Assembly: GCF_007120195.1 (NCBI RefSeq)
Contig: NZ_SKOG01000011.1
Location: 1-62,927 of the forward strand
Reading direction: 5' to 3'
Source: Aquisalimonas sp.
GTDB lineage: Bacteria; Pseudomonadota; Gammaproteobacteria; Nitrococcales; Aquisalimonadaceae
Length of the DNA stretch: 62,927 nucleotides
Under the pieces are notes generated by a model that saw only the letters and a program-made list of their open reading frames with translations, had not been told where the DNA came from and did no database searches. Below are positions 44,729 to 53,847 of this stretch, in pieces (position 1 is the first letter of the stretch; every line of letters starts with the position of its first letter). The position numbers and the translations under genes were made by a program.

Positions 44729-45913
44729 ATGACAACACCATCACCCGAAGACGTTCATACGCCGATGCTCACCGATGGGGACGAGTTCCGCATCCCCACG
44801 TACAAGCTCCTGCAGCAGGACGGCACGCTGTACGAAGGGGCGGAAGCACCACACCTGGAGCGGGACAAGGCGCTGCGTATGTACCAGGCGATGGTGTTCA
44901 CCCGGGTGCTCGATGAGCGCATGCTCGCGGCACAGCGCCAGGGCCGCCTGAGCTTCTACATGCAGTGCACCGGCGAGGAGGCCGCGGTCATTGGCAGCGC
45001 CGCCGCGCTGGATGATGCCGACGTGATCATGGCGCAGTACCGGGAGCAGGGGGCGTTGGCGTATCGAGGGTTCACCACCGACGAGTTCATGAACCAACTC
45101 TTCGGCAACGAACTGGATTACGGCAAGGGCCGCCAGATGCCAGTCCATTACGGCTCGACCCGATTAAACTACGTCACCATTTCCTCGCCATTGGCAACCC
45201 AGATTCCCCAGGCCGTTGGCTATGCCTATGGCCAGAAGCTCGCAGGCGACGGCCATTGCACCATCACCTACTTCGGTGAGGGGGCGGCGTCAGAGGGGGA
45301 TTTCCATGCTGCACTCAATATGGCAGCCGTGCACAAGGTTCCAGTGATCTTTCTGTGCCGCAACAATGGCTACGCCATTTCCACGCCGACCATTGAGCAG
45401 TTTGCCGCGGAGGGTGTGGCGCCGCGTGCCTTTGGCTACCGCATGCACGTCATTCGCGTCGACGGCAATGACATCCTGGCCGTCTATGAGGCGACGAGGG
45501 TAGCCCGTCGGATGGCGGTGGAGGACAACCGCCCGGTACTGATCGAGGCGATGACCTACCGTCTTGCGGGGCATTCGTCCTCGGACGATCCGTCCAGCTA
45601 CCGCAGCAAGAAGGAAGAAGAGGCCTGGCGAGAGAAGGACCCTCTCCTGCGCATGCAGCGCTGGCTAACTGACAAGGGGTGGTGGAGCGAGGACGACGAG
45701 AAGCGTCTCCAGGAAAGCATGCGCCGCGAGGTCCTGGACACCATGAAGCGCGCGGAGAAGCGGCCGCCGCCGCCGCTGGAGAGCTTGGTCACCGATGTCT
45801 ACGATGAGGTCACCCCGGCGCTCGCCGAGCAGCTAGACCAGCTCAAGGCCCATATCCGCAAGTATCCGGATGCCTATCCCAAGAGCGCCTCCCAGGTCAC
45901 AGGAGGGGACTGA
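44729..45913 (+). CDS. bkdA1: Branched-chain 2-oxoacid dehydrogenase E1 alpha
   Basis: A 394-residue thiamine-diphosphate subunit. Motifs: [20 protein letters not shown] (about 70-89), the TPP site [20 protein letters not shown] ending in the NN pair [10 protein letters not shown], and the phosphorylation-loop region [16 protein letters not shown], where mammalian E1 is controlled by a kinase. AGGAAGG precedes ATG 44729. The [11 protein letters not shown] loop is strongly conserved and matters given the kinase gene three genes downstream. Confidence 0.94.
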   Translation: MTTPSPEDVHTPMLTDGDEFRIPTYKLLQQDGTLYEGAEAPHLERDKALRMYQAMVFTRVLDERMLAAQRQGRLSFYMQCTGEEAAVIGSAAALDDADVIMAQYREQGALAYRGFTTDEFMNQLFGNELDYGKGRQMPVHYGSTRLNYVTISSPLATQIPQAVGYAYGQKLAGDGHCTITYFGEGAASEGDFHAALNMAAVHKVPVIFLCRNNGYAISTPTIEQFAAEGVAPRAFGYRMHVIRVDGNDILAVYEATRVARRMAVEDNRPVLIEAMTYRLAGHSSSDDPSSYRSKKEEEAWREKDPLLRMQRWLTDKGWWSEDDEKRLQESMRREVLDTMKRAEKRPPPPLESLVTDVYDEVTPALAEQLDQLKAHIRKYPDAYPKSASQVTGGD

Positions 45914-45914
45914 T

Positions 45915-46892
45915 ATGGCCAGAATGAACATGTTACAGGCCATCAATCACGCCCTCGATACCGCAATGGCCGCGGACGAGCGGGTGCTGTGCTTCGGTGA
46001 GGATGTTGGCGTCTTCGGGGGGGTATTCCGGGCGACCAGCAATCTCCAGCAAAAATACGGCAAGGCCCGCTGTTTTAATACCCCATTGGTTGAGCAGGGC
46101 ATTATCGGGTTTGCCAATGGACTCGCGGCGCAGGGCTCGATCCCGGTGGCAGAGATCCAGTTCGCTGACTACATCTTCCCCGCCTTCGACCAGATCGTTA
46201 ACGAGTCGGCCAAGTACCGCTATCGCTCGGGTAACCTCTTCAATGTCGGTGGGCTGACCATCCGCGCCCCCTATGGCGGCGGCATTGCCGGAGGGCATTA
46301 CCACTCGCAGTCGCCGGAGGCTTATTTCGCCCATACCCCGGGGCTGAAGGTCGTGGTACCACGCAATGCCCACCAGGCCAAGGGTCTGCTGCTCGGGGCG
46401 ATTCGGGACGACAATCCGGTGGTGTTCTTCGAGCCCAAGCGTCTGTATCGCGCCTCGGTGGGCGATGTGCCGGAGAGCGATTACCAGCTCCCGCTGGGCG
46501 AGGCCGAGGTCGTCAAGGAAGGCAGTGACATCACGCTGGTGGCCTGGGGGGCGCAGATCGAAGTGGTGGAGCAGGCCGTGGAGATGGCCGAGAAGGAACG
46601 CGTATCTTGCGAGGTCATCGACTTGCGGACCATTCTTCCCTGGGATGTGGAGACCGTCGCCAACTCGGTATTGAAGACTGGCCGGCTGCTGGTCTCCCAT
46701 GAAGCGCCCCTGACCGGGGGATTCGGCGCTGAGGTTGCCGCCACCATCCAGGCCCGTTGCTTCCTCTACCTTGAGTCGCCCATCGCACGGGTGACCGGGC
46801 TGGATACGCCCTTTCCCCTTGCGCTTGAGAAGGAGTACATGCCCGATCACCTGAAGGTCTACGAGGCCATCAAAGCCAGCGTCGAATTCTAG
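45915..46892 (+). CDS. bkdA2: Branched-chain 2-oxoacid dehydrogenase E1 beta
   Basis: A 325-residue transketolase-like subunit starting [20 protein letters not shown] with [39 protein letters not shown], and a C-terminal domain with [20 protein letters not shown]. One base separates it from the E1 alpha stop. It completes the alpha2beta2 decarboxylase acting on branched 2-oxoacids. Confidence 0.95.
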   Translation: MARMNMLQAINHALDTAMAADERVLCFGEDVGVFGGVFRATSNLQQKYGKARCFNTPLVEQGIIGFANGLAAQGSIPVAEIQFADYIFPAFDQIVNESAKYRYRSGNLFNVGGLTIRAPYGGGIAGGHYHSQSPEAYFAHTPGLKVVVPRNAHQAKGLLLGAIRDDNPVVFFEPKRLYRASVGDVPESDYQLPLGEAEVVKEGSDITLVAWGAQIEVVEQAVEMAEKERVSCEVIDLRTILPWDVETVANSVLKTGRLLVSHEAPLTGGFGAEVAATIQARCFLYLESPIARVTGLDTPFPLALEKEYMPDHLKVYEAIKASVEF

Positions 46893-46908
46893 GGGCAGGA
46901 GAGCAGCC

Positions 46909-48540
46909 ATGAGCGATTTTATGTTGCCCGATATTGGCGAAGGAATCGTGGAATGCGAGCTGGTCAAGTGGCTGGTCAGCGAAGGGGACGAGATCGAGGA
47001 AGACCAGCCGGTGGCCGAGGTAATGACCGACAAGGCACTGGTGGAGATCCCGGCGCCGTACAAGGGGCGCATCACCCGGCTCTATTATCGCGAGGGCGAG
47101 ATCGCCCGCGTACACGAACCGCTGTTCGCCCTGGTGGCGGACAATGCGGAAGATGAGGTAGGGGCCAAAGCGCATGCCGGAGGCGACGACGAGACGCGAT
47201 CCCGTGAACCGGCAGCCACACCCGCCGCTGCGGCGGCAAGTGCGACCACCGACGCCACCAGTCGCGCCGAGGTGGCGGCTTCATCGGCGGACGAGGCCAG
47301 CGAAGACTTTATCCTGCCGGATATCGGCGAGGGGATTGTCGAGTGCGAAGTGGTGGAATGGCGCGTCGCCGAAGGCGACGAGATCGAGGAAGACCAGCCC
47401 GTGGTCGATGTAATGACCGATAAGGCACTGGTCGAGATCACCGCGCCAAAGGCCGGTCGCGTCACGCAGCGTTACTACCAGCAGGGGGAGAACGCCCGGG
47501 TACATTCGCCGCTGTTTGCTTTCATCCCCAGGGAGCAGGAGGCGAAGCCGGCCTCATCCGGGCCGTCAACCCCGCAACCCCGGGCCTCCGAGCCCGCAGT
47601 GGCGCCGGTGGCGAAAGCCTCCGGGGAAGAGTTCCAACGGCGGGTTCCCGCCACACCGGCCGTCCGCCGCCTGGCGCGCGAACATGGCCTAAGGCTTGCC
47701 GATATCCGCGGTTCCGGAAAGAACGGTCGGGTTCTCAAGGCCGATGTGCTCGCGCACGTCGAGGGAGCCTCCGCGGCCGCTCAGCCGAAGGCGGCACCGC
47801 AACCGGCACCGGCGCCCGCGCGCGAGGGCGCCGGGGAGGTGCGCGTCGAGCCGATCAAGGGCATGCAGGCGGTCATGGCCAAACGCATGGCGCAAGCGGC
47901 CTCCACGATTCCGCACTTTACCTATGGCGATGAAATCGATGTCACCGACCTGCTGGCCCTGCGCGAGCGCCTCAAGCCCGAGGCTGAAGCCCGTGGCACG
48001 CGCGTGACGCTGATGCCGTTTATCATGAAGGCCATGGCACTGGCTGTGGCCGAATACCCCATCCTCAACAGCCGGGTCAACGACGCGGTGACCGAGATCC
48101 ACTATCAGCCGCACTGCAATATCGGCATGGCGGTCGATAGCCGCGTGGGCTTGATTGTGCCCAATATCAAGCAGGTGGAGCGCCGAACCCTGCTCGACAT
48201 CGCTGCGGAAGTGGCGCGCCTGACCACGGCAGCGCGGGACGGCCGGGTGGGACAAGCGGACCTTAAAGACGGTACCATCAGCATCTCGAACATCGGCGCG
48301 CTCGGAGGGACGTACACGTCGCCGATCATTAATGCCCCGGAAGTGGCCATTGTGGCCCTGGGCAAGACGCAGCGCTTGCCGCGTTTTGACGCCCAGGGGC
48401 AAGTGGTGGAGCGAGCGATCATGACCGTAAGCTGGGCAGGGGACCACCGGATCATCGACGGCGGCACGATCGCGCGCTTTTGTAATCGCTGGAAGGGCCT
48501 TCTGGAGTCGCCGCAGTCGATGCTATTGCACCTGGGGTAA
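46909..48540 (+). CDS. bkdB: Branched-chain 2-oxoacid dehydrogenase E2 with two lipoyl domains
   Basis: A 543-residue acyltransferase. Two lipoyl domains (about 3-77 and 133-207) with lipoyl lysines K42 and K172 in the identical motif VMTDKALVEI, joined by an Ala/Thr-rich linker; a peripheral subunit-binding domain (TPAVRRLAREHGLRLADIRG); a linker; and the catalytic domain ending SWAGDHRIIDGGTIARFCNR with the active His and Asp. E2 proteins of this branched-chain type commonly carry only one lipoyl domain, so the tandem pair is notable. SD AGGAG before the ATG. Confidence 0.94.
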   Translation: MSDFMLPDIGEGIVECELVKWLVSEGDEIEEDQPVAEVMTDKALVEIPAPYKGRITRLYYREGEIARVHEPLFALVADNAEDEVGAKAHAGGDDETRSREPAATPAAAAASATTDATSRAEVAASSADEASEDFILPDIGEGIVECEVVEWRVAEGDEIEEDQPVVDVMTDKALVEITAPKAGRVTQRYYQQGENARVHSPLFAFIPREQEAKPASSGPSTPQPRASEPAVAPVAKASGEEFQRRVPATPAVRRLAREHGLRLADIRGSGKNGRVLKADVLAHVEGASAAAQPKAAPQPAPAPAREGAGEVRVEPIKGMQAVMAKRMAQAASTIPHFTYGDEIDVTDLLALRERLKPEAEARGTRVTLMPFIMKAMALAVAEYPILNSRVNDAVTEIHYQPHCNIGMAVDSRVGLIVPNIKQVERRTLLDIAAEVARLTTAARDGRVGQADLKDGTISISNIGALGGTYTSPIINAPEVAIVALGKTQRLPRFDAQGQVVERAIMTVSWAGDHRIIDGGTIARFCNRWKGLLESPQSMLLHLG

Positions 48541-48561
48541 CGGCGCGCAAGCGGTGAAAGC

Positions 48562-50403
48562 ATGGTCCAGGCACCACTGCAGCAGTTCTATATTCCCGAA
48601 GAGCAGTCGATCTATCTGCTCAGTCATGATGATGCCAAGAAGCTCAAGGACTGGGTGGCGCTGTGCACCCAGCAGCTCGAGCAGCTTGGCTACCGCGATA
48701 TCGCGTTGATCGGCAAGGGTGCTTACGGCTTTGTGTTCTCCGGGGTTCTGGTGCGCGAAGCAGGGCAGCAGGTCGAGTATGTCTTCAAGTTCACCCGCAT
48801 CACCTTGCCGCAGCACCTGCAGGATCGCCTTGAGGAAGAGGCCTTCATGCTCCAGCAGATTCATCACCCCCGTGTCCCGCGGCTCATCGCCTACCAGCGG
48901 GTACGCAATCAGTCGCTGCTGATGATGGATCGGGCACCCGGGTACAACCTGGAAGAGGTCTCGCTGCGCGAGGGGCGGCTGGCGCCGCGGCTTGTGGTGC
49001 GTATCGCCACGCAACTGGCGGACATCCTGCGGACCCTGCGCAGCGAGTCAGGTCCGGCAGGGCGACCCATCGTGCATGGCGACATCAAGCCGTCAAACCT
49101 GGTCTTCGATGCCGAGCACGAGAATATTGCGCTCATCGACTGGGGCTCATCCGTGTTCGCGCAGCTCGACGAGAACCATCAGTTCGTCGCACCCAATGTC
49201 ATGGAGCTGATGTCGGACAACCTGCAGCAGACGAATGCGCGCCTTGGGGATGTCTACTTCATCGGCGAGGAGCAGTTAAACGGCGGTCTCTCGTCGCCGC
49301 GCTTTGACGAGCAGGGTACGGCGGGCACCCTGTATGCGCTCGCCTCGGGGCAGTCGTGTCGCTTTGGCTATCGGGCAATTCCCCCCACATCCCTGGGGCT
49401 GCCCAGGGAGTTCGCGCGCATGCTCGCGGGCATGCTTGACCCGGACCCGGCGGTGCGCTGTCGCGCGGGGAATTTTTTCGTGCGCGAGATGCCCCGGATC
49501 GGGCGCACGGTGATGATCGACCTGCCCGAGCCGCCGCCGTCACCGCTGGCGCCGGTATGGATACGCCGCACAGACCGCGAGATGGACACCGTGGTCTACA
49601 GTTCGCGGAAGGCCTTCCTGCGCGAGGAGGGTGCCCCGGAGACACTCAGCGAGGTTAACGATGTCCAGCTCGATCGCTACTACAAGAACTTCATGCAGGG
49701 CATGGGCGAGACGGAGAAGGCCTTTCTCGCCGCGGTCAGCCGGCTGGGCCGCTACCCGGTGGTTGGTGGTCTGGCGGTGCGTTGGGAGGCGGATGGCGTG
49801 TATATCGACACGTCGCTGAATCTCCACGATGCCACGCTGAAGACGGCCTTCGTGACTGCGGTCAACAATATGGTCAATCTGGCACGGGCGATCTATCGCC
49901 AGGGTATCTTCAAGAGCTGCCTGTTCAACGCGCGCGATACGCTGCATATTGATCGCGACAGGCCGGAGGAGCCCTTCGTACCCGAACCGGGAATGCGCCT
50001 GCCCTATGAGGTCAGTGCCGCCCCCGAGCTCGAAGACCGCACCCGGGAGCATTCCTACTTCGAAGATGGTCCTGACCCGGAGGAATTTCTGGTCCTGCCG
50101 GAGCAAATCATTACCTCGCTGGAGGTCCTCAATACCATTCACCACACCGGCATGATTATCTTCGAGGCCTTGCCGAACCACTTGAAGATCCACAGTTACT
50201 ACCGCCTGCTGGATCCGAGCCGGGAGGAGGAGTTTCGCCGTCGGCTGGACGATATCCTTGCAGCCGTCGAGCTCATCGAGGGGCTCGGGGTCTCCGGGTA
50301 CATGAAGATGCCCTACAAGGACACCAAGTACTTCCCCCACATCGAGCGATTGCCGGAGCGCTACTACCCCAAGAATCCGCGCGCTGTGGCATCGGGGCAC
50401 TAG
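48562..50403 (+). CDS. Eukaryotic-like protein kinase with unknown C-terminal domain
   Basis: A 613-residue protein 21 bases behind E2. The kinase domain (about 45-310) has the nucleotide loop GKGAYGFVF (51-59), ATP lysine K76 in YVFKFTR, a glutamate in EEEAFMLQQI, the catalytic loop VHGDIKPSNL (D174) and metal-binding IDWGSS (D193). All catalytic residues are present, with HGD for HRD and DWG for DFG. The last 270 residues (from about 340) are a distinct soluble domain I do not recognise, ending in SGYMKMPYKDTKYFPHIERL. No membrane helix. Being in the 2-oxoacid dehydrogenase operon suggests the complex, or metabolism linked to it, as a target; this is inference. Confidence 0.85.
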   Translation: MVQAPLQQFYIPEEQSIYLLSHDDAKKLKDWVALCTQQLEQLGYRDIALIGKGAYGFVFSGVLVREAGQQVEYVFKFTRITLPQHLQDRLEEEAFMLQQIHHPRVPRLIAYQRVRNQSLLMMDRAPGYNLEEVSLREGRLAPRLVVRIATQLADILRTLRSESGPAGRPIVHGDIKPSNLVFDAEHENIALIDWGSSVFAQLDENHQFVAPNVMELMSDNLQQTNARLGDVYFIGEEQLNGGLSSPRFDEQGTAGTLYALASGQSCRFGYRAIPPTSLGLPREFARMLAGMLDPDPAVRCRAGNFFVREMPRIGRTVMIDLPEPPPSPLAPVWIRRTDREMDTVVYSSRKAFLREEGAPETLSEVNDVQLDRYYKNFMQGMGETEKAFLAAVSRLGRYPVVGGLAVRWEADGVYIDTSLNLHDATLKTAFVTAVNNMVNLARAIYRQGIFKSCLFNARDTLHIDRDRPEEPFVPEPGMRLPYEVSAAPELEDRTREHSYFEDGPDPEEFLVLPEQIITSLEVLNTIHHTGMIIFEALPNHLKIHSYYRLLDPSREEEFRRRLDDILAAVELIEGLGVSGYMKMPYKDTKYFPHIERLPERYYPKNPRAVASGH

Positions 50404-50705
50404 CGCCCGCAGCGGGGCAAGGTCGATCACACCGAAGGGGCCATTGCCGGCGTATGGGAGCAAGCCGTCGAACTCACTGTCACCCCAACCGGTAGACCTT
50501 GGCGTTGTCCGGTCCGCACATCGACATCTGCGAGAAATCTCCCCGTTACGGGAACTCATTCGGCTGCGGTGGCGTAATTCCGCTACGCATGGTTAGCGGC
50601 GTTGGCGTGGTGGTCTGGAAGCGCAAGGGACGTGCTGCGCCTCCTTACAGGAGCGCACGGGCGTACTGGTCGATCGCGCCGAGCCTGAAATGACAGGAGA
50701 TTGAA
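50404..50705. other. Gap before ectD
   Basis: About 300 bases between the kinase gene and ectD. It must hold the ectD promoter, but no clear -35/-10 pair or terminator hairpin stands out. No ORF of interest. Confidence 0.4.
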
Positions 50706-51641
50706 ATGGCGGATCGTTATCAGACTCGGCTTGGCTACAAGCAGGAAATGTTTCCTCGTTTGGATCCCGTTGTGCACTCACGCCACCGGGCACGGTGGGA
50801 TGGCCCGCTGGACGAAGAGGCCTTGTCACGCTATGAGCGCGACGGCTTCCTATGGTTTGAGGGTTTTTACTCCCAGGAGCGCCTCGACCCGTTCCAGGAT
50901 GAACTCAAAGAGATGGCCAAGGACACCGAACTGACGCAATCCGAGCAGGTCATCCAGGACCCTGTGTCCGGGGAATTGCGTTCGGTGTTTGCCATGCACG
51001 AGCTTTCCGAGCGTTTTTCCAGGCTGACACGTGACCCGCGCATCCTCGGCATGGTGCACCAGCTGCTTGGCGGTGATGTATACGTCCACCAGTCGCGGAT
51101 CAATGACAAGTTCCAGTTCCAGGGTGCCGGGTTCGAGTGGCATTCCGACTTCGAGACCTGGCATGCCGAAGACGGGATGCCGGCGATGCGTGCGGTCTCC
51201 GCCTCGCTAATGCTCAGCGACAACAACGAGTTCAATGGCCCGGTGATGTTGATCCCAGGCTCGCACCAGTACTTCGTGCCAGCCGTGAAAGAAACGCCAG
51301 ATCAGAACTGGAAGGACTCCCTGAAGAGCCAGCGGCTGGGTGTGCCCGAACGGGAGGACCTGGAATGGCTGGCCAATCGGGGCGGCATTCAGGCACCCAA
51401 AGGCCCCGCGGGCTCTCTTCTGCTGTTCGAGTGCAACACGCTTCACGCCTCCAACAGAAACATGTCGCCCTGGCCCCGTGCGAACCTCTTTTTCGTCTAC
51501 AACAGCATTGATAATCCGCTGGGCGCCCCTTACTCCGCCAACGAGCCGCGCCCTGAGTTTCTCGCCGCGCGGCAGAGTATTACGCCGCTGGACATGCTGG
51601 ATGAGGAAGACTTTCAGCCGTTTGAAATGCCGGGGAAATAG
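50706..51641 (+). CDS. ectD: Ectoine hydroxylase
   Basis: A 311-residue Fe(II)/2-oxoglutarate dioxygenase that turns ectoine into 5-hydroxyectoine. The family signature FEWHSDFETWHAEDGMPAMR spans about 144-163; iron ligands are H146, D148 and H247 (TLHASNRN), matching the known spacing in EctD. AGGAGA precedes the ATG. No ectABC genes are beside it, so the ectoine supply must be encoded elsewhere or taken up. It marks the organism as adapted to salt or osmotic stress. Confidence 0.95.
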   Translation: MADRYQTRLGYKQEMFPRLDPVVHSRHRARWDGPLDEEALSRYERDGFLWFEGFYSQERLDPFQDELKEMAKDTELTQSEQVIQDPVSGELRSVFAMHELSERFSRLTRDPRILGMVHQLLGGDVYVHQSRINDKFQFQGAGFEWHSDFETWHAEDGMPAMRAVSASLMLSDNNEFNGPVMLIPGSHQYFVPAVKETPDQNWKDSLKSQRLGVPEREDLEWLANRGGIQAPKGPAGSLLLFECNTLHASNRNMSPWPRANLFFVYNSIDNPLGAPYSANEPRPEFLAARQSITPLDMLDEEDFQPFEMPGK

Positions 51642-51772
51642 AGAAATTGCGCAAGGTGGCGCACACGCCCTGTACACTACGAGCCAGGATTTAGTGTTCG
51701 GACCCCGGCACGGCGCGCGTCAACGTTGCCAGGGCGCGTGGACTGACCCATTGAGAACTAGGAGGTGCGGCC

Positions 51773-52138
51773 ATGCATATCGCGATTGCCTCGACCTGGG
51801 GCCCTACGGATACCACCCGGGCCACGCTGCCTTTTCTTCATGCCCGGGCGGCACGGGAGCAGGGTGATAGCGTCACCCTGATGCTGCTCCACGATGCCGT
51901 TCTCCTGGCCAAGCAGGATTTGGCCCACGAGATTGTCGCCTGTGGCCCGCCCGCGCTTGGCCCGATCTTCGATGAGCTCGCCGCGGATCCGGAGGTGACG
52001 GTGCTGGTGTGCAAGCCATGCGCCGACGCCCGTCGATTTGGTGAGGACGAGCTTCACCGGGATACCCGACTCGCGACTATGGGCGATTACCACCGTGCCA
52101 TTCGCGAGCACAACGCGACGGTGGCGAACTACGGCTAG
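51773..52138 (+). CDS. DsrE/DsrF-like sulfur-relay family protein
   Basis: A 121-residue DsrE-fold protein starting MHIAIASTWGPTDTTRATLP with VTLMLLHDAVLLAK and the cysteine region VLVCKPCADARRFGED. The CxxC-like pair may carry sulfur, as in TusD/DsrE relatives, but the substrate is unknown. AGGAGG precedes the ATG. Its TAG stop (52136-52138) is again the beginning of a TAGTGCCCTGTAAC repeat. Confidence 0.83.
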   Translation: MHIAIASTWGPTDTTRATLPFLHARAAREQGDSVTLMLLHDAVLLAKQDLAHEIVACGPPALGPIFDELAADPEVTVLVCKPCADARRFGEDELHRDTRLATMGDYHRAIREHNATVANYG

Positions 52139-52157
52139 TGCCCTGTAACCCGGGTTA
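52136..52157 (+). repeat. TAGTGCCCTGTAAC repeat at the DsrE-like stop codon
   Basis: TAGTGCCCTGTAAC continues into the 12-bp palindrome TAACCCGGGTTA (52146-52157), after which the expected right arm is lost. The TAG is the stop of the DsrE-like gene, as at 33490 and 34239. Confidence 0.65.
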
Positions 52158-52238
52158 ATGAGCTTGGCCACGGTGGTCGATCAGGACGACCAAATAGGGG
52201 TGCCGGGAGCGCGGCGGCACGGACTGCGGCAATGGCGA

Positions 52239-53327
52239 TCACCGATTCTGTCGTTCCGTTGTCTCTGCCGTCGCTTCACCGTGAGGTAAGACCGGACGGA
52301 TCGCATCTTGGAACAGCTCGTTTAGGTCAAAGGTGGCGTGCTTTCCGATCGCGTCGAAGTGTTTGTCCAGCCAGTCATTGGCCCATGCGCGCCCGCGGGC
52401 GTGTAGGTAGGTGAGAAAGTCCCAATCGGCGTTCAGTTTGCTGGAGGCGCTGAGTTCCTCGACATCACGCTCTGCATGGATCAAGTGCAGCCGCATAGCG
52501 CGATAGCTCTCCAGCTCGAGGCCTTCGGCGTCGATGAGTTGATGCAGCAGCTGGATCGAGCGCAGTTCCTTGATAAGGCTGGAGTTAAAGGTAATTTCGT
52601 TGATCCGGTTCAGAATCTCCCTGGACGTACGCGGCAGTTGCTGGCGCAGCAGCGGGTTGATCTGCACCACCACCAGGTCGCGACATCCCTGATTATCCAC
52701 CAGCGGGTAGAGCGCCGGGTTGCCACTGTAGCCACCGTCCCAGTAGGCCTCGCCGTCAATCTCCACGGCTTCGAACATAAACGGCAGGCAAGCCGACGCC
52801 ATGACCGTGTCCACCGACAGGTGGGGCTGAGTGAAGATGTGCGGCCGCCCCGTACGAACATTGGTGGCCGTGACAAAGACGTTAACTTTACGGCAGGCGT
52901 TGACACACTCGAAGTCCACCTGCTTCGCCACCAGATCGCGCAGCGGATTGTGGCCCAAGGGATTGAGCTTGGCCGGCGGGATCAGCTGCGTGAGGCTTTC
53001 GTAGAAGAGATAGCTCGGCGAGTAATCCAGGCTGTAGTTGCCGATCAACTGGTCCCAGGGGCTGCGCTGAATGGGTGAAAAACGTGCCGCATCACTCACT
53101 GCGCGCCAGAACGTGTGCAGCGCCTCGCGCGCCGCCCCGCGGCCGCCGCGCTGCAGGCCGTCTGCAACGACAACGGCGTTCATGGCGCCCGCGCTGGTGC
53201 CACTGATGCCGTCTATCTCCAGGCGCTCGTCTTCGAGAATGCGATCCAGGACCCCCCAGGTGAGTGCGCCGTGCGACCCGCCTCCCTGCAGCGCGAGGTC
53301 GATGAGTTTATGTGGTGTCTTCGGCAT
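52239..53327 (-). CDS. Patatin-like phospholipase
   Basis: A 362-residue acyl hydrolase with the oxyanion loop ALQGGGSHGALTWGVLD (about 12-28), the nucleophile serine in GISGTSAGAMNAVV (about 40-53) and the catalytic Asp in AYWDGGYSGNPAL. No signal peptide. Patatins of this length in PHA-storing bacteria include depolymerase- or lipase-like members; with a phasin gene beside it a lipid or polymer role is possible but open. Confidence 0.91.
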   Translation of the reverse strand: MPKTPHKLIDLALQGGGSHGALTWGVLDRILEDERLEIDGISGTSAGAMNAVVVADGLQRGGRGAAREALHTFWRAVSDAARFSPIQRSPWDQLIGNYSLDYSPSYLFYESLTQLIPPAKLNPLGHNPLRDLVAKQVDFECVNACRKVNVFVTATNVRTGRPHIFTQPHLSVDTVMASACLPFMFEAVEIDGEAYWDGGYSGNPALYPLVDNQGCRDLVVVQINPLLRQQLPRTSREILNRINEITFNSSLIKELRSIQLLHQLIDAEGLELESYRAMRLHLIHAERDVEELSASSKLNADWDFLTYLHARGRAWANDWLDKHFDAIGKHATFDLNELFQDAIRPVLPHGEATAETTERQNR

Positions 53328-53847
53328 AAGTCCTTCTTCTTGGGTTCAGGATGGTGCAGTGAGTAGCCTGCGGACAGGCTAGTGCGGGCGGCGTTGCCTG
53401 GCCATGCTCCTGGTAACGGGGGCCGGGGAGCTAGGGCTTGCTGCAAGGATGCGCCTTGCCGTCTGGGCTCAAATCAGCGCTCGCAACACCCTCGGCCAAA
53501 TGAGCATCGGCCCCTCAGGTCGGTCGGTGCCAGTGGCTGCAAGCGACGTCGCCTGCGAGCCTACCAGGCAGGCACGCAGGTTTCCCCGGTGGCACATGTG
53601 CCGTAACGACACACGACGAACGCATGCAAATGTAACATAAGTCCGGGATTTTAGGCAGGCCAGCGTGTTGGCACCGATCCTGCGTTGGTGAGTACTCGTG
53701 ATGACTGCCGCGGCAGTGGCGAGCCGCGGTTGTGATTGTCCTGAAGAAGATGTTGCGGCGCAGCAATTTCTTTGTTAGCATGTGTTCCATCAGGGTTGGA
53801 GAAGGCCTCCAAGCCCTGCGAAAACTCGCAATTACCGAGGTGTTTTG
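53328..53847. other. Long gap upstream of the phasin gene
   Basis: 520 bases between two divergent genes. Apart from the phasin promoter at 53753-53781 I see no credible ORF. The composition (many short inverted words such as CCGCGGCAGTGGC) suggests room for regulation, but nothing specific can be claimed. Confidence 0.45.
53753..53781 (+). promoter_or_regulatory. Promoter of the phasin gene
   Basis: -35 TTGCGG (53753-53758) and -10 TAGCAT (53776-53781) with a 17-base spacer, 66 bases before the start codon. The spacer includes an A/T-rich run (CAATTTCTTTGT) unlike the GC-rich surroundings. Confidence 0.6.

Noticed and set aside
45933-47075. A 380-codon minus-strand frame over the E1 beta and E2 genes
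   Set aside because: Mirror of genuine coding sequence; no ribosome site or domain.
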